64,000 nucleotides of DNA from Acidobacteriota bacterium. GTDB lineage: Bacteria > Acidobacteriota > Blastocatellia > Pyrinomonadales > Pyrinomonadaceae. The stretch lies in assembly GCA_016716435.1 (NCBI GenBank), contig JADJWI010000001.1, positions 526,230-590,229 on the forward strand. The letters run 5' to 3'. Below, piece after piece: positions 25,818-34,804 of this stretch. Numbering within the stretch: the first letter of the stretch is position 1; the number at the start of each line of letters is the position of its first letter. The notes below the pieces were generated by a model, which saw nothing but the letters and a program-made list of their open reading frames with translations, was not told where the DNA came from and made no database searches. The position numbers and the translations under genes were made by a program.

Positions 25818-26348
25818 ATGGCTGCAGCAACACCTACAAGTTATACGGACCAAATAATTTACACGGACGAGGTGGCTGAGTTTTCGCCCGAGGTCGTCGA
25901 GGAGATGCGGTCGCATCTGGCCAAGTATCCGGCGGACCGGACCCGTTCTGCACTGATACCGCTGCTGTTCGTTATTCAGCGGGAACGCGGCTACGTCGAC
26001 AACGCGGGCGTGAATTTTTTGGCGAAGTTCCTGAACCTTGAGGTGACCGATGTTTGGGAAACGGCGACGTTCTACTCGATGTTCAACCTTCGCGAGATCG
26101 GCCGCCACCACATTCAGATCTGTAAGACGCTTTCGTGCAAGATAATGGGCGAACCGGACATCACCGACCATATCTGCTCGAAACTCGGAATTCATCCCGG
26201 CGAAACGACCGACGACGGCAAGTTCACCGTCTCGCTCGTCGAATGCCTCGGCAGCTGCGGCACCGCCCCGATGATGCAGATCGGTTTTGATTACCACGAG
26301 GATCTGACGATCGAAAAGGTCGATAAGATCCTCGAAGATTGTAAGTAG
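25818..26348 (+). CDS. nuoE: NADH-quinone oxidoreductase subunit E
   Basis: This 24-kDa thioredoxin-fold subunit carries [2Fe-2S] cluster N1a. The ligands are CKTLSC (about residue 105) and ECLGSCGTAPMMQI (about residue 145). The N-terminal helical part has LLFVIQRERGY. I chose ATG 25818, 4 bp after nuoD; an in-frame start at 25788 overlaps nuoD. It is intact. Confidence 0.95.
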   Translation: MAAATPTSYTDQIIYTDEVAEFSPEVVEEMRSHLAKYPADRTRSALIPLLFVIQRERGYVDNAGVNFLAKFLNLEVTDVWETATFYSMFNLREIGRHHIQICKTLSCKIMGEPDITDHICSKLGIHPGETTDDGKFTVSLVECLGSCGTAPMMQIGFDYHEDLTIEKVDKILEDCK

Positions 26349-26356
26349 TGTGTCAG

Positions 26357-26380
26357 TAGCCCGCACGTAAGTAAGGGCTA
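26357..26380. repeat. REP-like hairpin after nuoE
   Basis: TAGCCC (26357-26362) and GGGCTA (26375-26380) flank GCACGTAAGTAA. It has the look of an intergenic palindromic repeat unit and has no T-run. It marks the left edge of the three non-nuo genes inserted between nuoE and nuoF. Confidence 0.5.
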
Positions 26381-26414
26381 AACACGGAGACGAGTACCGG
26401 ACGAGCGAAGCTGA

Positions 26415-26630
26415 ATGTCAAAACAGGTCAAATTCGAAATAATTCGAAGCAGTTTTGGCTCGTGGGAGTCGCTTTTTGATCAGGCTGCAAATATCGCGAC
26501 GTTAATTGGGCCCGAACGGTTGATTAGCATTTCGCATTCGGAAGATCAAAGCTCAGGCGTCGTTACAATTTGGTATTGGTCGGATACAGAAACTGACGTG
26601 CTTGGCTTGAACGAAATTCGCAAAGTCTAG
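26415..26630 (+). CDS. Hypothetical protein, 71 aa
   Basis: This small soluble protein (MSKQVKFEIIRSSFGSWESL) carries a pattern ERLISISHSEDQSSGVVTIWYW that suggests one alpha-beta-beta unit, as in DUF-type single-strand domains. It is 67 bp after nuoE and in the same direction. Function unknown. Confidence 0.55.
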   Translation: MSKQVKFEIIRSSFGSWESLFDQAANIATLIGPERLISISHSEDQSSGVVTIWYWSDTETDVLGLNEIRKV

Positions 26631-26645
26631 GTCGGCTCGGAAAAT

Positions 26646-27037
26646 ATGACCAACGGTGAACTTATAAAAGGCGTTTACGATGCATTTGCGGCGGGCGATG
26701 TCCGGGCGTTTTGGGAGCATTCGACCCGAATATCTCATGGACCGAGGCCGCGGGGTTTATGTATGCCGGCACTTATGAAGGTCCCGCAGGCCGTTCTTAA
26801 GAATGTATTTATGCGGCTCAGGACCGAATGGGAAGGCTTTGCCGCCGTCCCGGAAAAGATAGTGGACGGCGGCGATGGGAACGTCATCGCGACCGGCACA
26901 TATTCGGGCAAGTTCAATGAAACGGCAAAACGACAAAGGTCCCGTTCGCCCATGAGTGGGAGATCCGCGACGGAAAGGTCGTCCGCTTTCGTCAGCACAC
27001 GGATACGCTGATGATACATCGCGATCTTGGGTTGTAG
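26646..27037 (+). CDS. SnoaL/NTF2-like protein, with about three frameshifts
   Basis: Joining frames gives MTNGELIKGVYDAFAAGDV, then LGAFDPNISWTEAAGFMYAG, then a middle part ending FNET, then VPFAHEWEIRDGKVVRF and QHTDT. This is the order of a SnoaL-like/NTF2-fold polyketide-cyclase-type protein of about 130 aa. Each shift falls at a short run (GTTTTGGG, TCCCG, ACGGC). Such small cone-fold proteins bind diverse ligands, and the role is unknown. It is probably intact in the organism. Confidence 0.65.
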
Positions 27038-27101
27038 ATTGCTCCGGCTGCGTCGTTGATTGAGGATCTGGCGCAGTAATGATCGCCAACAGGAAGCGAA
27101 A

Positions 27102-27603
27102 ATGCGACTTGTTTTTGCTCTCATTCTTTTGATCTTTGTTTGTTGTCTGGTTGGGTGTAGTGGGGTGGCTTATCGTTTGCCCGGTTCGAACATGGCTCCG
27201 ACGATCACTCCCGACGACATGGCGGTCGTAAACCCGGTTCACTATACGTTCAACGACGTCGAGCGGTTTGACATTGTTGTTTTCGCCGGAGGAGATCAAG
27301 TTGATTTCACGCGAGCCTGGTATGCGTCTGATGATGCGTGTTATTGGCCTTCCGGGTGAAGTTGTTGAGCTTAGTGATGGAGAGGTGTTGATTAACGGGA
27401 AGAAGTTGATTCAGGAATTTGATGTAACGATTGAAAGAAAGAACTTTGGGCCGATAACCGTTGAACCGAATAAGTACTTTCTGCTGGGTGACAATCGACC
27501 AGAAAGCTTAGATAGCCGACAATGGAAAGATCCGACGATTGAACGAAGCCAGATCTATTCAAAAGTAGTTCAGATAAAAAAGGGCTTCTACAACGGAAAC
27601 TAA
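27102..27603 (+). CDS. Signal-peptidase-I-like (S26) lipoprotein, one frameshift, catalytic Lys not seen
   Basis: The S26 box with catalytic Ser (GSNMAPTITPDDMAVV) is present. So are the RVIGLPGEVVEL, LLGDNRPESLDSR and NKYFLLGDN boxes of LepB. A single T indel in GTTTTCGCC near 27285 splits the gene. Two oddities remain. The residue before R in the general-base box, Lys in LepB (KR.VGLPG), is Met here (MMRVIGLPG). The N-terminus looks like a lipoprotein signal (LVGCSG lipobox) rather than a LepB membrane anchor. It lies directly before nuoF. Confidence 0.7.
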
Positions 27604-27604
27604 G

Positions 27605-28940
27605 ATGGAAATCAAAGCAATAGGCTGCGAACCTCTCTCGCTAAAGCGTGTCTATATCGAAAATGGCCACACGCTCAAGGTTTATCGCGAAACCGGCGGC
27701 TACAGATCGCTGGAAAAGGCTTTCGGGATGACGCAGGATGCGATCATTCAGGAGGTCAAAGATTCGTCCCTCCGCGGCCGCGGCGGTGCCGGCTTCCCTA
27801 CCGGGATGAAATGGTCTTCGTCCCCCGCGATTCGCCAAAGCCGAAGTACATCGTCTGCAATGCTGATGAATCCGAGCCGGGCTCGTTCAGGACCGCTATC
27901 TGCTCGAGTTCGACCCGCATTCGCTGATCGAAGGGATGATCATCGCCGGCTTCGCCCTCGGAGCCGCAACCGGTTACATCTACTACCGCGGCGAGTATAA
28001 CTATCTTATCCACGTGATGGATGAGGCGTTAAAAGAAGCCCGTGAGGCCGGTCTGCTCGGCGACAACATTTTGGGCTCAGGCTTTTCGATGGACATCCAC
28101 ACCCACACCGGTGCGGGTGCTTACATCTGCGGCGAAGAAACGGCCCTGCTCAGTTCGCTTGAGGGCTTTCGTGGCCATCCGCGAATGAAGCCGCCATTTC
28201 CGGCGGTCGAGGGGCTCTATGCATGTCCGACCATCGTCAATAACGTCGAGACGCTGACCTCCGTCCCGCAGATCATCGAAATGGGCGGCATTGCCTGGCG
28301 CGACCTCGGCACAGAAAAGAGCGGCGGCACCAAGCTCTGGTCCATCAGCGGTCACGTCAAGAAACCGGGCGTCTATGAACTTCCGATGGGCTATGCCGAT
28401 ATGGAAAAGTTCATTATGGAAGACTGCGGCGGCATGCTCCGGAGCGATAAAAAGCTTAAGGCAGTTATCCCGGGCGGATCGAGCGTTTACATAATGAACG
28501 CCGGCCAGATCCTTGGCCAGGGCGTCACGCTCGACTACGAAGGCCTCGTCGAGGCCGGATCCATGCTCGGCACCGGCGGGATGATGGTGATGGATGAAAC
28601 GGTCGACATAATGGAGACGACCAAGAACCTCTCGGAGTTTTACAAACACGAATCTTGCGGTTGGTGCACACCCTGCCGCGAGGGCACGGATTGGATCGTC
28701 AAGATATTCGACCGCATTGCGGCCGGAGGCGGAAAGCCGAGTGACGCTCAGCTTTTGCTCGATATCTGCGACAACATTGAGGGCAAGTCATTCTGTCCGC
28801 TCGGCGATGCGGCCGCGTGGCTGATCCAGAGCGCGATAAAACAGTTTCCGGATGATTTCAAGAGGTGGATCGCCGGAAGACCAATGGAAACGGTACTCAG
28901 CCGAACAACTGAGAGAGGTAATTATGGGAAAAGGCGATAA
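27605..28940 (+). CDS. nuoF: NADH-quinone oxidoreductase subunit F, two frameshifts
   Basis: This 51-kDa subunit binds FMN, NADH and cluster N3. The N-terminal frame shows SSLRGRGGAGFPTGMKW. A middle frame gives NADESEPGSF. The long last frame gives DIHTHTGAGAYICGEETALL, the N3 motif ESCGWCTPCREG and DNIEGKSFCPLGDAAAW. Shifts near 27815 and 27880 are repaired by adding one base in short runs. Its last 17 bases overlap the bTHX gene. Confidence 0.92.
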
Positions 28941-29085
28941 ACGAACACGGAAAGGAAAGATCTCAGCCGGAAGCTACGGAAAGACCCGCCCGAAAGGCGG
29001 CAAGAAAAGACCGGCGGCCAACCGAAGACCGGCGAATAGGCCTGATTTTGATAATGCCCGGCCGCGGCCGGATGTAAACTCTTAA
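28924..29085 (+). CDS. Ribosomal protein bTHX (Thx-like) inside the nuo operon
   Basis: This 53-aa very basic protein starts MGKGDKRTRKGKISAGSYGK and continues TRPKGGKKR. It matches the bTHX/Thx small-subunit protein pattern MGKGDxxTxRGKI..GSYG. A Shine-Dalgarno-like GAGAGG lies 5 bp before ATG 28924. The C-terminal third (RPANRPDFDNARPRPD) is longer than in the short 26-45-aa homologues. Its place between nuoF and nuoG is unusual. Confidence 0.85.
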   Translation: MGKGDKRTRKGKISAGSYGKTRPKGGKKRPAANRRPANRPDFDNARPRPDVNS

Positions 29086-31346
29086 TGTCACAAGAGAAAG
29101 TAAAAGTAGTCTTGAACGGAGTGGAGGTCGAGGCCGATAAAGGTGCGGTCCTGATAGATGTTTGTCGTGAGAACGACGAGAACATCCCTTCCTTCTGTTA
29201 TTACAAGGACCTCGAGCCGCAGGCCTCATGCCGGATGTGCCTTGTCCGCATCGACAAGATGCCGAAGCTCCAGACCTCGTGCACCATAAAGTGTTCGACG
29301 GAATGGTCGTAACGACCGAGAGCCCTGAGATCGAAAAGGCACAGCGGGCGATGGGCGAGTTTCTGCTTGCCAACCATCCGCCCGATTGCCCTGTCTGCGA
29401 CCGCGGCGGCGAGTGCGAACTGCAAGAGGTCATCTTCGATTGGGGCGACGTCGAAGAGCGTTTTACTGAACGCAAGAACGTCCAGCCCGAGAAATACCTC
29501 TCGCCGATCGTTGCTAACGACCCGCAGCGGTGCATTCTCTGCAAACGCTGCACTCGCGTGTGCAACGAATGGATGGGCGAGGACGCCATTGAGGCCGGCA
29601 ACCGCGGCGTCAATACCGTTATCGGCACCTACGGCGGGTGGCTCAATTGCTCGCAGTGCGGAAACTGCATCGAGGTCTGCCCGACCGGGACGCTTCTCGA
29701 CGCCGTTTACCGGCATGAAACACGCCCTTGGGAGCTAGACCAGACCGTCTCGACCGATGTTTACAGCTCGGACGGAATGCAGATCTCTATCGGGTCACGT
29801 GGCGGCAAGGTGCATCGCATCGTCGCCCGCGACCGTTACGTCAACGGGCTCAACGGCGAGTTCCTCGATGTAGGCTACGCTTTGCACACGAATTCATCAA
29901 TCACCCCGACCGCATCAAGACGCCGATGATCCGCTACTCAAAGGGCGGAAAGCTGATTCCCGCAACCTGGGACGCGGCCATCACGATGATCGCCGATCGG
30001 TTTGCCGAGTACGGTTCCGCAGTCGGTGTTATCGCCAGCCCACGGCTGACAAATGAATCGCTCTTCACGCTCGGCCGCTTTGCAAAGGAAGTCGTCAATA
30101 GCGACAACCTCGCCGTTGCCGACCCGCTGAGCATGGCCGCCTTTATGGCCAATCTGAGTGCTCCGCTCGCGACGCATAACGATATTCGCTACGCCTCGGC
30201 GATCGTCATCATCGGCGGCGAGCCGGAAGAAGAACAGACCTTTACCGCAAAGCAGGTTCGGCAGGCCGTCCGGAACGATGGAGCGAAACTCGTCATGGTC
30301 AACGACACGCCGATCAGGCTCCGGGCACAGGCCTCGCAGTTCGTTCACATCAACCCCGCAAGCTACGATGCTTTCGCTCTAGCCTTTGCGGGCGGCGACA
30401 GCTCTCACTCGATAATGCCGGCGTCGGTTCGGACGAGATCGAAGCGATCCGCACCGTCATCAGCGAAGCCTCGGGCGACGTTGTGATAATGGCCGGGAAC
30501 CAGCTCTCCGAGGCGGCCCAAGCGGCGATCGCCGCCTCAGCCGCGAGCTTTGCCGGCGAGGGCCGTCGCGTCCTTCTGCATCCGCTTCTGCTTCACAATA
30601 ATTCAATGGGCGGCGTGGACATTTTGCCATGGGCAAAGCGGGTTGAGGATGTCGTTTCCGCCTCAAAGGCACTGCTCATCGGCGGTAGCCTTCAAGCTGC
30701 CTCCGTGCTTGCTGGCAAGGAATTTGTCGTCGTTCAAGAGCTTTTCGAAACGGAAACGACCGACCATGCCGATGTCGTGCTTCCGGCTGCATCATTCGCC
30801 GAGGCGGACGGTACATTCACCAACAATGCCGGCAACGTCCAGCGTGTCCGCAAGTCGATCGACCCCGTCCATCAATCAAAACCCGATTGGATGATCACCT
30901 CGCTGATCGCCGCCGAGATGGGCGTCGATCTCGCTACTAACTTCTGCCCCGGCCGTTTTCGGGCACTCGCTGATGCAGTCCCGGCTTATGAAGGGCTCCG
31001 CTATCCGGCGCTCAAGGACGAATCGAAACCGGTCCAGGCAAAATACTCGATCGAACCCAGCCGCGATATCTCAGCGATCATCGACAAACTAAAAGCATCT
31101 GCGGCGTCGCTGGAGCCCGGCGAAAAGATCACGGAGACCCCACGGATCGGACATAAGCTCCATCGGTTGACGACCATGACGAGCAAGACGGCCCAGTTCC
31201 ACCTGCTCGCCCATGGCAACCCGAAACCAGATAACCTGCTTGTCGCTCCGCTCGTACAGTTCAACCCAGACGGGACGCCGCGTGAAGAGGCGGAATCGGC
31301 CACGGTCGGCATTGCGGACCGAGCCCAAGTCGGAGGCACGAAGTAA
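29085..31346 (+). CDS. nuoG: NADH-quinone oxidoreductase subunit G, about three frameshifts
   Basis: This is the 75-kDa subunit of the peripheral arm. In order: the N1b [2Fe-2S] ligands (SFCYYKDLEPQASCRMC and TSC), HPPDCPVCDRGGEC (His-Cys3 cluster N5), CILCKRCTRVC and CSQCGNCIEVCPTG. A molybdopterin-oxidoreductase-like domain without cofactor motifs follows to 31346. Frameshifts lie near 29292 (a run of A), 29885 and 30405. Joined, the protein is about 750 aa, as expected. It starts on the last base of bTHX and stops 8 bp before nuoH. Confidence 0.92.
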
Positions 31347-31354
31347 ATCTCTTT

Positions 31355-32491
31355 ATGGAAACTGCTTTCAAAACGGCTTTTCCGTTCATCGTTTATTCGC
31401 TCGGCATTGTTGCGGCGTTTGGCGGCGTGATGATGATCGTCGCGTACACCGTTCTCGCCGAACGCAAAGTGCTCGGCTGGATCCAGGGCCGCATCGGCCC
31501 TAACCGCGTCGGCCCGTGGGGCGTGCTCCAACCCTTTGCGGATCTGCTTAAGTTCATCCTTAAGGAAGACCTTACCCCGGATAAATCGACCAAGTTCGTA
31601 TATTTTCTAGCTCCGATCGTAGCTTTGACGGCGGCATTTCTGCCGATGGTCGTTTATCCCTTCGGCCCGCCGCTCAGCGATCCACTCAGTTGGTTGGTTC
31701 CCTATCTGCCGGTTATTCCACTCGGTGCGGAACCGAACATCGTCGCATGGATCGCCGAGCAGGCGAAGAACATGCCGCTGACGATCGCGCGGATCGATAT
31801 CGGTGTGCTTTTCGTTCTGGCGGTCACGTCTGTCGGTGTTTACGGCATCGCTCTGGCGGGATGGTCGTCCAACAACAAATATTCGCTGATGGGCGGACTT
31901 CGCTCCTCGGCCCAGATGATCTCTTACGAGCTTGCGATGGGAGCGTCGGTGCTCGGCGTCGTAATGCTCGCCGGAACGCTCGACCTCAACGGCATCATCA
32001 ACGCCCAGGCAAATTCGCCGTGGTATATGCGTTGGTTCATCATCCCGCAGTTCATTGGCTTTATCGTGTTCCTGATCTCCGCATTTGCGGAAACGAACCG
32101 GGTGCCGTTTGACCTGCCCGAGGCTGAGACCGAACTCGTCGCCGGTTTCCATACCGAGTATTCGGCACTTAAGTTCGCGCTGTTCTTCATGGCAGAGTAT
32201 GTAAACATGTTCACCGTTTCGGTGATGTGCGTCGTGCTCTTCCTCGGCGGTTGGTATGTGCCGGGCCTGAGCCACATCTTCGAGGTTGGCTCTATTCCGT
32301 ACGCACTCGTCAGCCACGTGGCGTTCCTTTTGAAGATATTCTTCTTCCTGTTTCTCTATATTTGGATACGGGGAACGCTGCCGCGTTTCCGGTTTGACCA
32401 GTTGATGAGTTTCGGCTGGAAGTTTTTGTTGCCGGTCGCTATCGGCAACGTCATTGTGACGACGATCGTTGTTTTCTTTCTGAATCGGTAG
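31355..32491 (+). CDS. nuoH: NADH-quinone oxidoreductase subunit H
   Basis: This is the membrane subunit that closes the quinone channel, with about eight to nine helices. Visible family motifs are AERKVLGWIQGRIGPNRVGP, the acidic loop SAFAETNRVPFDLPEAE and ELVAGFHTEYS. It is 378 aa and intact. nuoI, which usually follows nuoH, is not here; nuoJ comes next. Confidence 0.96.
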   Translation: METAFKTAFPFIVYSLGIVAAFGGVMMIVAYTVLAERKVLGWIQGRIGPNRVGPWGVLQPFADLLKFILKEDLTPDKSTKFVYFLAPIVALTAAFLPMVVYPFGPPLSDPLSWLVPYLPVIPLGAEPNIVAWIAEQAKNMPLTIARIDIGVLFVLAVTSVGVYGIALAGWSSNNKYSLMGGLRSSAQMISYELAMGASVLGVVMLAGTLDLNGIINAQANSPWYMRWFIIPQFIGFIVFLISAFAETNRVPFDLPEAETELVAGFHTEYSALKFALFFMAEYVNMFTVSVMCVVLFLGGWYVPGLSHIFEVGSIPYALVSHVAFLLKIFFFLFLYIWIRGTLPRFRFDQLMSFGWKFLLPVAIGNVIVTTIVVFFLNR

Positions 32492-32531
32492 TTCACCGTT
32501 TGGCTTCCGCGAGCCGTCGCGGTAACAAGTT

Positions 32532-33074
32532 ATGGCAGGCACTGTCCTTTTCTTTCTGTTTGCGGGTTTTGCGATCGCTTGTGCGATCTCAATGGTCTAT
32601 CACCGCAACCCGCTTTACTCGGCGATCTCACTGATCGGCGTGTTTCTGGCTCTCTCGGCTCTTTATTTGACGCTGGCGGCGCCGTTCATCGCTATCACGC
32701 AGATCCTCGTCTATGCAGGAGCGATCATGGTCCTTGTCATCTTTGTGATCATGCTGCTCAACTTGGATGAGGACAAGCCGCTCAACCGGCTTAAGTATCT
32801 TTACGCCGTTGGCGGCGGGCTCGGGGTTGCGTTGCTTGCTCAGACATTCTTTATTTTTTATGCGGTGCTCAAAGCGCCGAAGGCCGAGGTTGACCCGAAT
32901 ACGACGGTTGGCAAGACTATGTCAATTGGCCGGGCGATGTACACAGAATATCTGCTGCCGGTCGAGATCGTCGGCGTGATGCTCCTGATGGCGATAATCG
33001 GCGCTGTCATTCTTGTCCGCAAAATGGAGCACCCGCATCTTGAATTGGTCGGCGAAGGCGAGGACGAGAAGTAA
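32532..33074 (+). CDS. nuoJ: NADH-quinone oxidoreductase subunit J
   Basis: This is a five-helix membrane subunit. The family block FIAITQILVYAGAIMVLVIF contains the conserved pi-bulge region of TM3, preceded by HRNPLYSAISL. It is 180 aa, intact, and 41 bp after nuoH. Confidence 0.95.
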   Translation: MAGTVLFFLFAGFAIACAISMVYHRNPLYSAISLIGVFLALSALYLTLAAPFIAITQILVYAGAIMVLVIFVIMLLNLDEDKPLNRLKYLYAVGGGLGVALLAQTFFIFYAVLKAPKAEVDPNTTVGKTMSIGRAMYTEYLLPVEIVGVMLLMAIIGAVILVRKMEHPHLELVGEGEDEK

Positions 33075-33134
33075 TAGAAAACTTCGATCGAGATAGATTT
33101 TAGGGCGGTGAGCCGCCGAGTACGAGATAAGAAA

Positions 33135-33440
33135 ATGCAGCCAGGATTGGAAAGCTATTTGGCACTCTCGGGCATCCTCTTCACCATCGGTGCGGTCGGG
33201 GTCGTCTATAAGCGCAACGCGATCGGGATGTTCATGTGCATCGAGCTGATGCTCAATGCCGTTAACCTGACGTTCGTCGCATTCTCGCGTTACTACGGAG
33301 ATGTCTCGGGGCAATTGTTCGTCTTTATGGTGATGAGCGTCGCCGCGGCCGAAGCCGCCGTCGGCCTCGGCATCATCATCGCGTTCTTCCGCAACCGGCT
33401 TTCGGTCGATGTGGACGATGCAAGTATTTTGAAGTTTTAG
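33135..33440 (+). CDS. nuoK: NADH-quinone oxidoreductase subunit K
   Basis: This is a three-helix antiporter-like subunit of 101 aa. The two membrane glutamates are in FMCIELMLNAVNLTF and AAAEAAVGLGI. I chose ATG 33135 because the family begins about 10 residues before the first helix. It is intact. Confidence 0.95.
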   Translation: MQPGLESYLALSGILFTIGAVGVVYKRNAIGMFMCIELMLNAVNLTFVAFSRYYGDVSGQLFVFMVMSVAAAEAAVGLGIIIAFFRNRLSVDVDDASILKF

Positions 33441-33454
33441 GACGCTTTTAACGA

Positions 33455-34721
33455 ATGAACTGGCGTGTTCGACAAATTGCAGTAATTGGGTGTCTGGCTT
33501 TTGCCGCGGCCTCCTCATCGGCGTTTGGACAGACGGGAAATGAATGTTCGCTGCCCGCCGAATCGGCATTCAGGTCGATGAGCCGGGCCGAAATGGAAGC
33601 CTTGATTGCTGACGTCGCGGAAGCAAACCCGGTAATGATCGAACGGCTACGCAACGAGCCGGAGCTGCGAAAAGCCCAGGTCGAGAATATTCGCGAGCTA
33701 CTCGCGTTTGCGTCTGCGGCGGTAAAGGATGGCCTTGCTTCCGAAAACGTCAATTGTGCCGAACTCGCAAGCCTGCGAGATGAGTTGGTCGCCGGCCACT
33801 TCTGGCTTGGGGACGGCGAGGCTAAGACGCTCTTCCGCGACACCATAAGCGAGGAGCAGGTCGCTGACTTCTGGAAAGGCAACAATACACAAGAAGCCGC
33901 CAGCCGCAAAGAACAGTTTGAACGGTTTCTTTCGGTCAAGCTCGCTTTGCTCGAGCGGCATTCGCCCGACGGCGAAGCTACGACAGTAGCACAGGAGGAA
34001 CGCGTGCAGGCAGAGGACTTTTTCGCTCGAACAAAGATCGCCGTAAGCGAGTTTGAGTCACGGAAAACTCAGGTCTCAGACCGGACCAAAGGCTTGATCG
34101 AGATGAACATCAAGCTTCAGCAGGCACAGTTCCTTGCTCGCCGTTATGCTGAAACGATCGGGAGCAAGATCTCTGCTTCCGATGATGAGATTGCCAAGTT
34201 CATTACCGCACGGCCGGAATTGGACAATTCTGCAAAAAAGGCAAAAGCGGAACAGATATTACTGCGTGCACAAAAGGGCGAGGACTTTGCGGCTTTAGCG
34301 AATGAATTCACCGAAGATCCGGGAAACGGCGATGAGAGCGGCAAGTTGGGGGGGCTTTATAAAGGTGTAGGCCGCGGCGTGTTTCTTCCCGCGTTCGAGC
34401 AAGCAGCACTTTCGCTCAAACCCGGGGAAATCTTCCCGACGTTGGTCGAGACCGACTTCGCGTCGTCAAACCCGAGCGAAAGGACCGTCTGCCGATGGAA
34501 CGTTCGACGTGCGCCATATTCTGATCGGTACGACCATCGCCGATCCGGACGCCCCCGAAGGACGCGGACTGCCGGTTCGCGAATATGCTCGGCAGCAGAT
34601 CGAAACTGAGAAAGAGCGAAAGCTTTTGGCCTCGCTTATCCAGACACACCAGATCACGGTGGCCGACGATTTTGTGCTGCCGGCGGCGACCGCGAAGCCG
34701 CAGCCGCGTAAAAGGAATTGA
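33455..34721 (+). CDS. Secreted parvulin-type peptidylprolyl isomerase, frameshifted near 34460-34510
   Basis: An N-terminal signal peptide (AVIGCLAFAAASSSAFGQ) is followed by about 220 aa of alpha-helical, SurA-like chaperone region. A rotamase part is recognisable from KKAKAEQILLRAQKGEDFAA, LANEFTEDPGNGDESGKLGG and FLPAFEQAALSLKPGE. After the shifts come VRHILIGTT and REYARQQIETEKERKLLAS, which look like the C-terminal chaperone section. Its place between nuoK and nuoL is not standard. It may assist outer-membrane or periplasmic folding. Confidence 0.75.
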
Positions 34722-34804
34722 AGATCCGCTGAAGACTTTCTAGCGGTTGCAGTTGGTCGTACGGGGAATTTTCAAGCGACACTGGATATACCCGGTGAAA
34801 TGTA

